Source of the DNA: Symbiodinium natans | Lineage: Eukaryota > Sar > Dinophyceae > Suessiales > Symbiodiniaceae | Assembly: GCA_905221605.1 (NCBI GenBank) | Contig: CAJNDS010002197.1 | Coordinates: 535,352-592,104 of the forward strand | Length of the DNA: 56,753 nucleotides | Reading direction: 5' to 3' | In this document: piece after piece, positions 19,814-28,570 of the stretch | Layout: the number at the start of each line of letters is the position of its first letter | Position numbering within the stretch: the stretch's first letter is position 1 | Translations under genes and position numbers: made by a program | Notes under the pieces: model-generated | The model's input: the letters and a program-made list of their open reading frames with translations, nothing else | Databases searched by the model: none | What the model was told of the DNA's origin: nothing

Positions 19814-21145
19814 TCAGGGCTCGGCACCCATGGCCGCCGGCTTGTTGGGGCAGTCCAGGGCAGGATGTGTACGTCCGCAGCGACTGACAGCGCAGATATG
19901 AAGGCCTTTCCGGCAACGGCCTCGGGTGACCGTTTCACGGCACTTCTTGAGGTTACAATCGAAACATATGGGCTCGTTGTTATTGGTGCAGGAACGGCAG
20001 CCCTGGAGCCCGAAGGGCATTCGAACGCCCTTACCAGCGCCCTTGCGACCTCCCTTCTGGCTTCTCCCACGACCTCGGCCTCTTGGGTAAGGGCCGCCAC
20101 GCTCAGCACTCTCGTTGGGGGGAGACGGCCCACTCTGGGCCTTGGGAAGGGGCTGCAACAGGTGAAGGACTTCCGAAGCTTGGGTGCACTCAACAAAGAT
20201 CAGGTCAAGCGGCCGCTTGCCTGTGGCATTCAGTTGGATACCGGTCCTTGTTCGGTCCGCAAGGAGCATGAAAAGGCGGCGATCAGCAGCCTGCAGCTGC
20301 TGGAAAGTGGGTTGCAAGTGGCCCGCGAGCACAGGGTCCAAACGGGCACTTTGCAGGCGCTCGCTCCAGCGCGCATGCAGGTTATAGTCGAGGAGGTTTG
20401 CCATCTCAAAGGCCACCGCTCTGCGAGTCATGGCAAGAAGGAGTAGAAGCTCAGTCGAAGTATCGGCTATTGCCGGGGAGGACTTTTCGGTCCGCAACAT
20501 GCCGGCCGCATCAACAGAAAGGACTTTCTCCCGCTTGGCGCTCAGCGTCTGCTCCTGCTCCTTACTCGTCAGGCGGTCCCACTCCACATATAGAAGCTTG
20601 TTGTTCTCATACATTGAAACACACAGATCAAGCAATGAATCAGACGGTTCAGTGCGGTTTCTAATGTCAAGACCTGGAAGTCGCTTCACAATGGCGGAAT
20701 GCCTCTCAGCCCTTTCCGGGACCGAGAGCTTTCGAGGTGCACTCTCCTCCGTTTGGCTCACCAAACCTTTCATCTCATGAGTCGTAACTGAGAAAGACTC
20801 GTGAAAGAGCCGTCGGAAAGAGGCCTTTTGCCCCAAGGTCGGCTCTTTTCCCAACGCAGTTGACAGGGCTAAGATGAGACTGCCATCGTCACCAGCGCCT
20901 GGGGTATAGGCACTGCAGAAAGCGACCTTTGCCAAGGTTGTGAGGCCGGCAGCGACAAGACTCTCCGTCTCGGCTTCATCAAGTCCACATGCTGCACATC
21001 GGGCTCGGAACACTGGAGTGGATTCCGAATAGGCCGCCATGGTGCACACAACCGCACCTTCTTGAACCTTAAACGGCTCCACCTCAAGGCAGCAGTAAGC
21101 TTTCCCAGACATGTCTGCGGAACAGCAACGAGAACTGCACTCCAA
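19814..21145 (-). CDS. Retroelement gag-like ORF with C-terminal cysteine/histidine clusters
   Basis: 443 residues, upstream of the methyltransferase ORF on the same strand with a 98-bp gap. The N-terminal part has cysteines (CRSRCC-like start, CAACG); the middle is helical and charged. The C-terminus has an arginine-glycine tract (GRGRGRSQKGGRKGAGKG) followed by CRSCTNNN...CFDCNLKKC...GRCRKGLHICAV...CGRTHPALDCP, likely zinc-binding nucleic-acid contacts as in retroelement nucleocapsids. Assigned as gag by position and composition; no capsid fold can be named by eye. The start codon is uncertain because several in-frame ATGs follow. Confidence 0.7.
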   Translation of the reverse strand: MECSSRCCSADMSGKAYCCLEVEPFKVQEGAVVCTMAAYSESTPVFRARCAACGLDEAETESLVAAGLTTLAKVAFCSAYTPGAGDDGSLILALSTALGKEPTLGQKASFRRLFHESFSVTTHEMKGLVSQTEESAPRKLSVPERAERHSAIVKRLPGLDIRNRTEPSDSLLDLCVSMYENNKLLYVEWDRLTSKEQEQTLSAKREKVLSVDAAGMLRTEKSSPAIADTSTELLLLLAMTRRAVAFEMANLLDYNLHARWSERLQSARLDPVLAGHLQPTFQQLQAADRRLFMLLADRTRTGIQLNATGKRPLDLIFVECTQASEVLHLLQPLPKAQSGPSPPNESAERGGPYPRGRGRGRSQKGGRKGAGKGVRMPFGLQGCRSCTNNNEPICFDCNLKKCRETVTRGRCRKGLHICAVSRCGRTHPALDCPNKPAAMGAEP

Positions 21146-21700
21146 GCCTCAAGAGGGCAGCTGAGAGCTGCACACTCACCTCTCAGCCCGCGTAGGGGTC
21201 GCGCACGTTTTCAGCTGAGAGCTGTCGCCCACTAAGAGAGATATGAAACTGTCGCTGGCATAACAGCATTAAAAGTAAGAGAAGAGAACTCATCATGGCA
21301 TAACAGGCGGTGCATGTACCAGCTGAGAGCTGGGCGTTAAGCAAGTGCATGTCAGCTCAGAGCTTGGCATAAATCCATGTAAGCAAGTAGCGCCACCAAG
21401 AGTGGGCTTTCAGGGGCATGGAGCACGTGCATGTCAGCTTAGAGCTGCCAAACCACCACTAAGAGTGGCGGTAAACCAACATATAGCACGATCGAGTGCA
21501 TGTCAGCTCCGAGCTGGGCGTAAAGCACGTGCACAGCGGCTTAGAGCCTCCAAATTGCACCACTAAGAGTGGGCTTTCAAGGACATTGAGCACGTGCATG
21601 TCAGCTTAGAGCTGCAACTCCACCGCGAAGAATGGCAGAGAATGGGCATAAAACACGTGCATGTCAGCTCAGAGCTGGCTTCGCCCCCCCCCCCACTGAG
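21146..21700. repeat. Array of two alternating short palindromes upstream of the retroelement ORFs
   Basis: CAGCTnAGAGCTG-type hairpins recur at about 21161, 21220, 21319, 21354, 21437, 21506, 21600 and 21665, many preceded by GTGCATGT. CCACTAAGAGTGG-type hairpins recur at about 21232, 21399, 21457, 21562, 21620 and 21693. Together they form a loose ~130-bp repeat with paired hairpins. Confidence 0.8.
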
Positions 21701-21939
21701 AGTGGGATATAAAACTGATGCAATAAGCCCACAGGTCGAACTTCATTTGTACGACGCGCCGCGATCCATTCACATCTCTCTAGGCACAGCCGCTAGCGCA
21801 CAAAACGTCTGAAACACTGTTTACACCTGGGGTGAAGCACTACAGGCCTTCCCTCGCAACTCTCATTGAAGTTCGACCTGTGGGCTTATTGCATCAGTTT
21901 TATATCCCACTCTCAGTGGGGGGGGGGGCGAAGCCAGCT
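21673..21939. repeat. 72-bp inverted repeat with 123-bp spacer
   Basis: 21673-21744 reads back at 21868-21939, apparently without mismatch, including a poly-C/poly-G run. It joins the 5' side of the methyltransferase retroelement to the 3' side of the LINE. It could be a fold-back element or the trace of an inversion. Confidence 0.85.
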
Positions 21940-22114
21940 AAAATTTTTGCCAGCTTGCTGCGAGCAAGAACCTTGACCCATTCAACATGCAATTCACATG
22001 TAAATATTCATGCAACAAATCTCATGAGAGTGCATGCACGGGTCAGACGAAAATTCCCAGCAGAACAACATGTAGAACATGGACACAAAAATTCACATCA
22101 AAGAATTTTTGAGT

Positions 22115-25100
22115 TCATCTGGCATAAAACGCTGTCACACAAGTGTGAAAGCTTGCGTCTTCCGGGCACTTCCATGCTGATGCACTGACCGGGGTCCAAC
22201 CCAAGTCAACCAGGTAACACAGCAGTGCCCCTACTGGGCCAGCAGCGCGCTTCCAGGGATATTCGGTTTGCTGGTACTCCATCCACATCTCAGGCAGTAT
22301 GTCATCAAAATGCTGTTTTTGCCTGTCAGGGATAAAACACAGCAACCGGTGGATCGCTTTGAAGTGCTGGGATATAATCGTGTAAGCCGGGTCCGGTCTC
22401 TTAGGTGCAGCATGGTCGATCGTCAGATCCACCGAACCCAGCGACATGCGCCCCAATTCATGCGCGAAGGAGGCACGCAGCCAGTGCATCCTTTTGGGAG
22501 CAAGTCCAACAGACTCATGGCCATACATGCCCACGGTTTGCACTCCCGCTCTTAAAGCACGGACCCTGACAGGTGTCGACTTAACCCGAAGAGACGAAAG
22601 CCTAGCGCAACGCTTAACCCCCTTACCAAACCTTTTGCGGTGCACCGGGATACGTCTCCTTCGACCAGCAGTGCAATCAATGCCCAAATCCTTGGCAGCA
22701 TCCTTGATTTGTTCAGAATCAGGAAGGTACCCTTTTAAGGCAGCCTCGACCTTCTTTGACGAACACACAAAGGCCGTCTTGCCAGTGCTGATGGGAAGTC
22801 CAGCTTGCTCTAAGCCCCCCACCACAGCTTTGTACAGCTGCGCTGCCCTGCGCGCAGCTAGCTCAGGGCTAGCAGCTTCAGTATCAAAACTAGTGTCATC
22901 GACATAAAGGTCAATGGTTTTGGCAAGCCCCGAGTTCCATGCCGGGCGTAAGATGCTGTCGAAGGGGATCTTGCTGAGTCCCGGGGCAAAGGGGCAACCA
23001 GCTACCAAGCCCTTCGTCGGCTTGATAGGCCCAGAGATACACTTTTCAGCACTGATCCATCTCGGCGCACTGTAAAGTGAGATTGCAGCATTTAAAATGA
23101 GCGGGGGTACCTCAAGGGCAAGGGCCTGGGCCACAAAACTGTGGTGAGAGACATTTTCATAAAATGCTTTAAGGTCCAAAAGCACCGTTACACCGTGTCT
23201 CTTTTTCCGGTACAGGATCTCATGAGACATTTTACGGCGCAACGCAACATCAAGACTTGATAAGCCCTTCTCGGCGCGGTCCCAGTCTTGGGTGGCGGCA
23301 TACTTATCAAGCCATGCTTTGAAGACCGGCCATCGGAGTTTGGCCCATAAGCGATATGGCACAGGAGTCAGTCCAATCGGTCGCTCCTCATCCTCAGACT
23401 TGTTGATGAGAGCGACAAGAACAAGAGAAAGTTGGGCCGGGAAACAACCCTGACGTTCCCAAGTGTTGAAGAACGCAGCCAACCTTTCCAATTGCACTGG
23501 GGCCAACTTCTGCAGCATCTGTACACTCCAACCGTCAGCACCAATGGCTTTGTGGGGCATTTTCTTAATGGCTTTCTCAACCATAGAGCCAGTAATCGGC
23601 TGGAGCGTGCTGGCTTGGGCAACTGCTGCGTGTTGTAACTCGTGCCAATCAATTAAGAGGTTGTCTCCATTGCCTGGCAGAGGCCGCCATACGTCAGCCC
23701 AATGTGCTCTGCGTATGTGCGGTCGAATTTCAAGGGGGATGTGTCTGTACGGTCTGTCCGGAGTCACGTCCTCAGACTTAAGAGCCCTATACAGACCTCT
23801 CATACCTCCTTTACACGCCGCTTCCAGCCATTGACTATAGGCCTCTTCACTCTGCTTGACGGCTTCCTTCAGAGCGGCTCGCCCTTGGAGCCCAATGATG
23901 TCAAGAGCTTGCGTGTGACTTTGAAGGTCATCTGCATCAAGCAGGCATTCCAAGGCTTGGAGAGTGTGTGGTGGCATGTCGATCCAGTGATCGTTCATCC
24001 TTGTTCTCGCCTGAGTGAAGAGCGACATCACTCTGACTTCAGGGTTACTTCCAAGTGCTTTCGAAGTCCAGAGGAGGAAGGATTGCCAAAAGGCCGGCCT
24101 CGAGCCTTTCCAAATTTTTTCCGGGCTGCTGGTTTTAACAAGGGGAAGGAACGTGTCTTCCAGTTTCCACCCACGACCCGCAGCAGCAGAAAAGAGTTGC
24201 TCCTCAACCCCAGCACTGAAGGAAGCCCACTCATGGTCAAGTGGTTGGGAGGTATCCCACAAACCACGTGCTTGAGCCTCAGGGAGATGCAACTCATCAG
24301 GGCATGATGCGGTTGGCTCAAGGCAGAATCCCTTCAGTTGCCGGAGAGGCAGGTCCACAACCTCAAGCCTCAGCTCAACGGTAACCGCAGCGTGGGGTTT
24401 GAACGGAACGTCCCAACAAGGAGTGAGTGTAATGGCCGGCGCTAGATTGGCCGACGCTAACGCATAATCCAAAGTTCCCCCCGTATTGATTGTGGGGCTT
24501 GTCGGCACCGCCAGCCGGCCCTTAACCATGGTAGGGTATCCAAGTCGTAGGAGTTCATCAGGAGGGCAATTCCAATCACCAAGAACCAGCCAGGGCGTGC
24601 TGGTTTGGCTAAGGAGCACAGCCAACCTCCTAAGGATCTCCGGGTTAACCCCTCCGGTCGGGCCCACACCGGACTGGAGGTAAAGGTTGACCAGGAGGAG
24701 GTCCCAACCCCTAAACCTAATTGAAACCGACACAAACCCTTTGCCATCCAAGAGGAAAGCCGGGCCAGTCGCCGCATTGCGATGGGAAGGAGCCAGGGTG
24801 AGGAGGCCCCCTGAAGATCCTCCCTGGGTCGGTGCAGCAGGGCCCGCCCAAGCTTGCTTTCCAACAGATTGGAATTTGTTCACCAGGGCTCTGGTGTCTG
24901 ATTCAGTGACATGTGTCTCCTGCAAAAGCCAAAAGGACTCATCCCGATCCACCAACCAAGTTCGAATCTCACTTCGATAGGTGGTGATATTGGCCTGACC
25001 AATCAGCAGACGCTGGCTATCTGACCCCTTTTTACAGAAGCCAGCCAGCACAGCGTCAACAGCCTCAATCACACCCAGGGTGTCATCCTTGGATTGCTCA

Positions 25101-25825
25101 AGGAGCTGGCAGATACGGTTCAAAGTCCACTCCGCTAAAGACCCTGTTTCATATTGCTCGCCAAAGTCCTCAATCCACTGGAGCAGATCAGCCTCTTTGG
25201 CAGGCATATCCATCACAGGTGCAGCCTCAAGGATGTGGAGGAGGGCCTTCCACTCCTGAACCTGTTTTTTGTGGGCTTGCCTGGGCCTTGGCTTCGGTAT
25301 GGTGCTCTTCCGGGGCCTGGGACTAGGGGAGGCCTCAAGGGTGTCCAAGGAAGAAACAACATGATCTGCATCATCAAACACGGCCCTGGAGAAGTACTTG
25401 GGCCCAGAGGTCTTCAAGGGGGAGGCCTTGCAAGAGGACGAGGGTTTGAAAGTTCGGCTGGGTAACACCCAAGCCGGTTCATCGCATGGAGGCGGTTGTT
25501 GTGTGGGAAAAGGTGGGAGTGGCATCTCATGGAAAACAGACGCAAGGGCACTGCCGATCGTACCACCCACGAGGTGGCCAGCAACAAAAATTGGACCAGC
25601 CGGGACCCTGAGAAGTTCAGATGCGCACTCATCCTGAGCAAGGAAGGTACAAACCTCCTCACACCAGGTCAAAACATCACCCGCAAATTGCAAAGGAACG
25701 GAAAATTGCTCAGCTGTAAAGTGCTTAGCCCACTTATCGAAGAGCATCTGTCCTTGCGAAATTAAAACGGTGCACCAGTCAGCCTGGGAAGCCAGGAGTG
25801 AGCAAAGGGAAAAGGAGCAACCCAA
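22115..25825 (-). CDS. LINE (non-LTR retrotransposon) ORF2: AP-type endonuclease and reverse transcriptase
   Basis: 1236 residues in one open frame. Endonuclease around 275-485: QANITTYRSEIR (Asn279), LLQETHV (Glu303), LVLGDWNCPP (Asp417, Asn419), TLDYALAS (Asp453), FKPHAAV (His478), the usual catalytic set of exonuclease-endonuclease-phosphatase enzymes. Reverse transcriptase around 745-1080: KAIGADGWS, VLLDLKAFYENVSH (Asp884), GLVAGCPFAPGLSK, LYVDDTSF (Asp976-Asp977). The C-terminus has no RNase H that I recognise. All core catalytic residues are present and no stop interrupts, so this copy could be recent or active. The 3' end of the element lies between 22114 and about 21940; no poly-A or simple tail is obvious. 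ORF1 lies 102 bp upstream. Confidence 0.92.
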   Translation of the reverse strand: MGCSFSLCSLLASQADWCTVLISQGQMLFDKWAKHFTAEQFSVPLQFAGDVLTWCEEVCTFLAQDECASELLRVPAGPIFVAGHLVGGTIGSALASVFHEMPLPPFPTQQPPPCDEPAWVLPSRTFKPSSSCKASPLKTSGPKYFSRAVFDDADHVVSSLDTLEASPSPRPRKSTIPKPRPRQAHKKQVQEWKALLHILEAAPVMDMPAKEADLLQWIEDFGEQYETGSLAEWTLNRICQLLEQSKDDTLGVIEAVDAVLAGFCKKGSDSQRLLIGQANITTYRSEIRTWLVDRDESFWLLQETHVTESDTRALVNKFQSVGKQAWAGPAAPTQGGSSGGLLTLAPSHRNAATGPAFLLDGKGFVSVSIRFRGWDLLLVNLYLQSGVGPTGGVNPEILRRLAVLLSQTSTPWLVLGDWNCPPDELLRLGYPTMVKGRLAVPTSPTINTGGTLDYALASANLAPAITLTPCWDVPFKPHAAVTVELRLEVVDLPLRQLKGFCLEPTASCPDELHLPEAQARGLWDTSQPLDHEWASFSAGVEEQLFSAAAGRGWKLEDTFLPLVKTSSPEKIWKGSRPAFWQSFLLWTSKALGSNPEVRVMSLFTQARTRMNDHWIDMPPHTLQALECLLDADDLQSHTQALDIIGLQGRAALKEAVKQSEEAYSQWLEAACKGGMRGLYRALKSEDVTPDRPYRHIPLEIRPHIRRAHWADVWRPLPGNGDNLLIDWHELQHAAVAQASTLQPITGSMVEKAIKKMPHKAIGADGWSVQMLQKLAPVQLERLAAFFNTWERQGCFPAQLSLVLVALINKSEDEERPIGLTPVPYRLWAKLRWPVFKAWLDKYAATQDWDRAEKGLSSLDVALRRKMSHEILYRKKRHGVTVLLDLKAFYENVSHHSFVAQALALEVPPLILNAAISLYSAPRWISAEKCISGPIKPTKGLVAGCPFAPGLSKIPFDSILRPAWNSGLAKTIDLYVDDTSFDTEAASPELAARRAAQLYKAVVGGLEQAGLPISTGKTAFVCSSKKVEAALKGYLPDSEQIKDAAKDLGIDCTAGRRRRIPVHRKRFGKGVKRCARLSSLRVKSTPVRVRALRAGVQTVGMYGHESVGLAPKRMHWLRASFAHELGRMSLGSVDLTIDHAAPKRPDPAYTIISQHFKAIHRLLCFIPDRQKQHFDDILPEMWMEYQQTEYPWKRAAGPVGALLCYLVDLGWTPVSASAWKCPEDASFHTCVTAFYAR

Positions 25826-25927
25826 AGGCCCTGGCGCTGGAGAAAAGGAAGGTTCCGCAGGTGTAAGGCCATCACACCGAGGTGGCGGGCCTGCAGTGCC
25901 CCCAGCCTCCTCGGTTCGGCCTGTTTC

Positions 25928-26890
25928 CTACTTATCAAGTTCGCCTTCCTTCCCCTCTTTCTCCTTTGGGGAACGACTTCTTTCCTGACTGTGGTGCCCA
26001 TGTGCAACAGGGGCTGGCCTTTGCGGAGGCCCGAAAGGCCTGGGCGCGGCGTCAGCGCCTAACAGCTCCCCTACACCAAGGCCCGGGGGGGAATCCAGTG
26101 CTTCTGCCTTCCTCCGCTTGGAAGCATGCTCGGCCTGGATGGCCTTCCAGGTGGCCTGCTGCTCCTGGGTCAGCTGGACTCCAAGCTGTCCCAAAACCGC
26201 TTCCACATCCATAGGATCTGTGCCATCCTCCGTCTTAAGCACTTTCTCATGGTAGTCACCTCCAACTTTCTCAACCTTTTGCTCAGCGTCTTTGATCTCC
26301 GCCTGCAAGTTTTGCATCTGCGAAAGCAAGGCAGTGAAGGCAGTCTTTGCATTGTCAATTCGTTGCTGCAGGAGCAACTTGCGATGGCCAAGCTCCCGTA
26401 GCTTTCCAACTGCAGTTTTGAAAGCATCCTGGGTGGCAAGTGCAACTTCGAAAGGCTCCGGGTCCCTCTTGTCAAGCTCGAGCTTGATCTCGGCAGGCAG
26501 GGCTTCTTTGTGCTGCATGAGCAGCTTAAGCAGCGGGTCTTCATCTTCAGCAGGCTCCGGCGGGGCCAGCCCATTCTTCTTGAGCACCTGCTGCACTGCT
26601 TCAGGCAAAGAACCCCAGTGCTCACCAAGGACCTGCACACCCTTAAAGCCCTTGGATGGCTGGGTTTTTGCAGGCTTGGTCGGCTTGACAAAAACGGCAC
26701 GCTTCTGGGACCATTGGTACGACCCCAGGTCCGAATCCTGGGTGTACTGCGACTCTTGCAAAGGCCATGGTTGCCCACATCTGCAAAACGGGCGGTGCTT
26801 GATTTTGTGGTTGTAAATCCAAGAGTCGTTGCAAAACTGGCACACAGTGTAGCTTCGCGATCGAGGCATAATCACCACAGCTGACTGCAA
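25928..26890 (-). CDS. LINE ORF1: zinc-binding N-terminus and coiled coil
   Basis: 320 residues from 26890; an in-frame ATG seven codons later (MPRSRSYTVCQFC) is an equally good start. The N-terminus has CQFCNDSWIYNHKIKH...FCRCGQPW, a likely zinc-binding module for RNA. Residues about 140-230 are a heptad-rich coiled coil (KLLLQQRIDNAKTAF, MQNLQAEIKDAEQKVEKVG). The tail is Pro-, Arg- and Ser-rich. It fits the RNA-binding, trimerising ORF1 role in LINE ribonucleoproteins; assignment rests on position before ORF2 and on composition. Confidence 0.75.
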   Translation of the reverse strand: MQSAVVIMPRSRSYTVCQFCNDSWIYNHKIKHRPFCRCGQPWPLQESQYTQDSDLGSYQWSQKRAVFVKPTKPAKTQPSKGFKGVQVLGEHWGSLPEAVQQVLKKNGLAPPEPAEDEDPLLKLLMQHKEALPAEIKLELDKRDPEPFEVALATQDAFKTAVGKLRELGHRKLLLQQRIDNAKTAFTALLSQMQNLQAEIKDAEQKVEKVGGDYHEKVLKTEDGTDPMDVEAVLGQLGVQLTQEQQATWKAIQAEHASKRRKAEALDSPPGLGVGELLGADAAPRPFGPPQRPAPVAHGHHSQERSRSPKEKEGKEGELDK

Positions 26891-27161
26891 GCTGACACAC
26901 CAGTGCCCTGGCTTTGAAAGCTGGATCTAGGATCTCAACCACACCACAAGACCCAAGGGTTCAGCTGGGACACCCAAGCCTCACCACAAGGGTGTGGATT
27001 TTGTGCAGCAGTTCCCACAAAGGTTGCTCAAATGCTATGGCTCGAGAGGCTCAACCTGGGATTGAGAAAAAGGCCTGTTACCCCACAGAGTTCAGGACTA
27101 AAGCCTCAGTTCACAGCAAGCTCCCTACCACAACACAGGCAAAAGGCCTTGAGCAGTAAAA

Positions 27162-27180
27162 CTTGAGCCAAATGGCTACC
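27162..27180 (-). other. Relict dinoflagellate spliced leader at the LINE 5' edge
   Basis: On the minus strand this reads GGTAGCCATTTGGCTCAAG. The established dinoflagellate spliced leader ends GTAGCCATTTTGGCTCAAG, so the match is complete but for one missing T. It lies in LINE sense, about 270 nt before ORF1. A second CTCAAG 14 nt downstream could be an older, decayed leader. Confidence 0.8.
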
Positions 27181-27197
27181 CAGGTGAATTTTACACA
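27181..27197. repeat. 17-bp inverted repeat, left partner
   Basis: CAGGTGAATTTTACACA here and its exact reverse complement at 35276-35292 bracket the copia element. It abuts the spliced-leader relict. Confidence 0.7.
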
Positions 27198-27233
27198 CCC
27201 CCTAATGCACAGATGGTCCTTGGGTAGTTCCCT

Positions 27234-28570
27234 TCAGTCCTTTCTTTCCTCCTGCTTCAGGATCTTCTTTCCAATCCTGACAAGAGCCTTTCCAAGCTCT
27301 TCCGGGTAGGTCCCAGACTCCTTCAGAGACGCACTCTTCGAGTGTTCGTGGTTTCCTGCGCAAACGTACGAAGACAGTTCCCACACACAGGCAGCACTAT
27401 TAGAAGCGAACCACCATCTCTTCCAAGTCTTCTCTTTCTTCTCGAAGCAGCATCTATCTACTAGACATCCTTGCGTCAGACCAATGCTTTTAGAGACTTC
27501 TAGAAATACTGTTTCCTTCCACAAAGAGGACCTCTCAGGCCATTCGTGGGTTAACAGCAAACCCTCGTTCGAGGCATAGGGGCCGAAGAGCTTCCCTATA
27601 AGTCTCCAGCAACTCTTGTGAATCTTTAGCGTCTTCCGCCAAAGTTCCAAACCTCGTCGCTTGCGGAAACGCAGGTACCTCAAGGGGCAGCCTGAGCTGC
27701 AAAGCGTAGACAAATGCGCAAAGACACGGACCTTTCCCTGCTTCAGGACTCTTAAGATCTCTTCAAGAACAAGAAAGGTGTTCTTACTCAGAAGATTGAT
27801 TTCCCGAGTCACTCCGAAGTACGCTATGCCTTTCTCTCGAGCACACGCTCTCGCTATAGCACTCGACTCTTCGCAGCAAAGCTCCAGAACGACGAGCGAC
27901 ACTGTTCCTCTAGCCACTGCCGTCGCGGCCTCCATCCAGGAGCTAGGAACCTCCAGCGGAGAGGACCTTACTGCGTTCGAAGATACTTCCTCAGTGATAT
28001 TGGGCTCATTTCTTGCTTCTTCGACGTTTTCTTCGGAGATCGACGACCACGATTCTGGCTCGGTAATGAGGCCAGCGGCCTCACAAAGACTGACCAAATT
28101 CTCCGCAGTTGGGGACTTCGTTAGAGCATCTGCGGGGTTGAGTTTCCCCGGTATATACTCCAGCGTCAATCTTTCCTTGGCGACTAGTTGTTGGAGAAAA
28201 GCCGCTCTCAACTCTATGTGGCGGACTTTCCTAAGGAGGGTACTCATTTGCGCTATTGACAGGGCGCTTTCAGAGTCCCCGTACGCGTGCAACTGATATC
28301 GGCCTTCCTCCGAGTCAGAAGGCATCCCCTCCACCATCGTCTGCACCAACAGAGATATATACAATCCCTCTCTTGCGATTTCAGTCAGTGCTGCTAGCTC
28401 GGCTTCTGCCGATGACAAAGCTACTGTCGTCTGTTTCCGACTGAACGTCTTCAAGCAACAGTTGTTCCAGGTCACAATTCCACCACTCACAGAGTTCAAA
28501 CCCCAAGACGCGTCAACAAAACACGACACTGACTCTCGGTCCTCATCAGGGGCTAAAATTCGGCTAAAAG
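27234..28570 (-). CDS. Ty1/copia RNase H plus C-terminal methyltransferase-like domain
   Basis: The frame from about 28570 contains copia RNase H: CFVDASWG (Asp6 counting from 28529), SSAEAEL (Glu42), YGDSESAL (Asp85), NPADALTKS (Asp134). It continues after an acidic linker into about 220 further residues: LVVLELCCEESSAIARACA (212-230), FAHLSTLCSSGCPL (Cys277) and LTHEWPERSSLWKE (from 327). These resemble the SAM-binding motif I, a Pro-Cys loop and a later conserved block of DNA methyltransferases; the Pro before Cys277 is Leu here. From memory, dinoflagellate copia elements often carry such a tail. The frame is shifted relative to the RT ORF, which ends in TAG at 28553-28555, so the polyprotein is broken between RT and RNase H. 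Confidence 0.75.

Noticed and set aside
24269-24325. Second spliced-leader relict (CTTGAGCC, TTGGCTCAAGG)
   Set aside because: Matches are too short and lie inside LINE ORF2 coding sequence.
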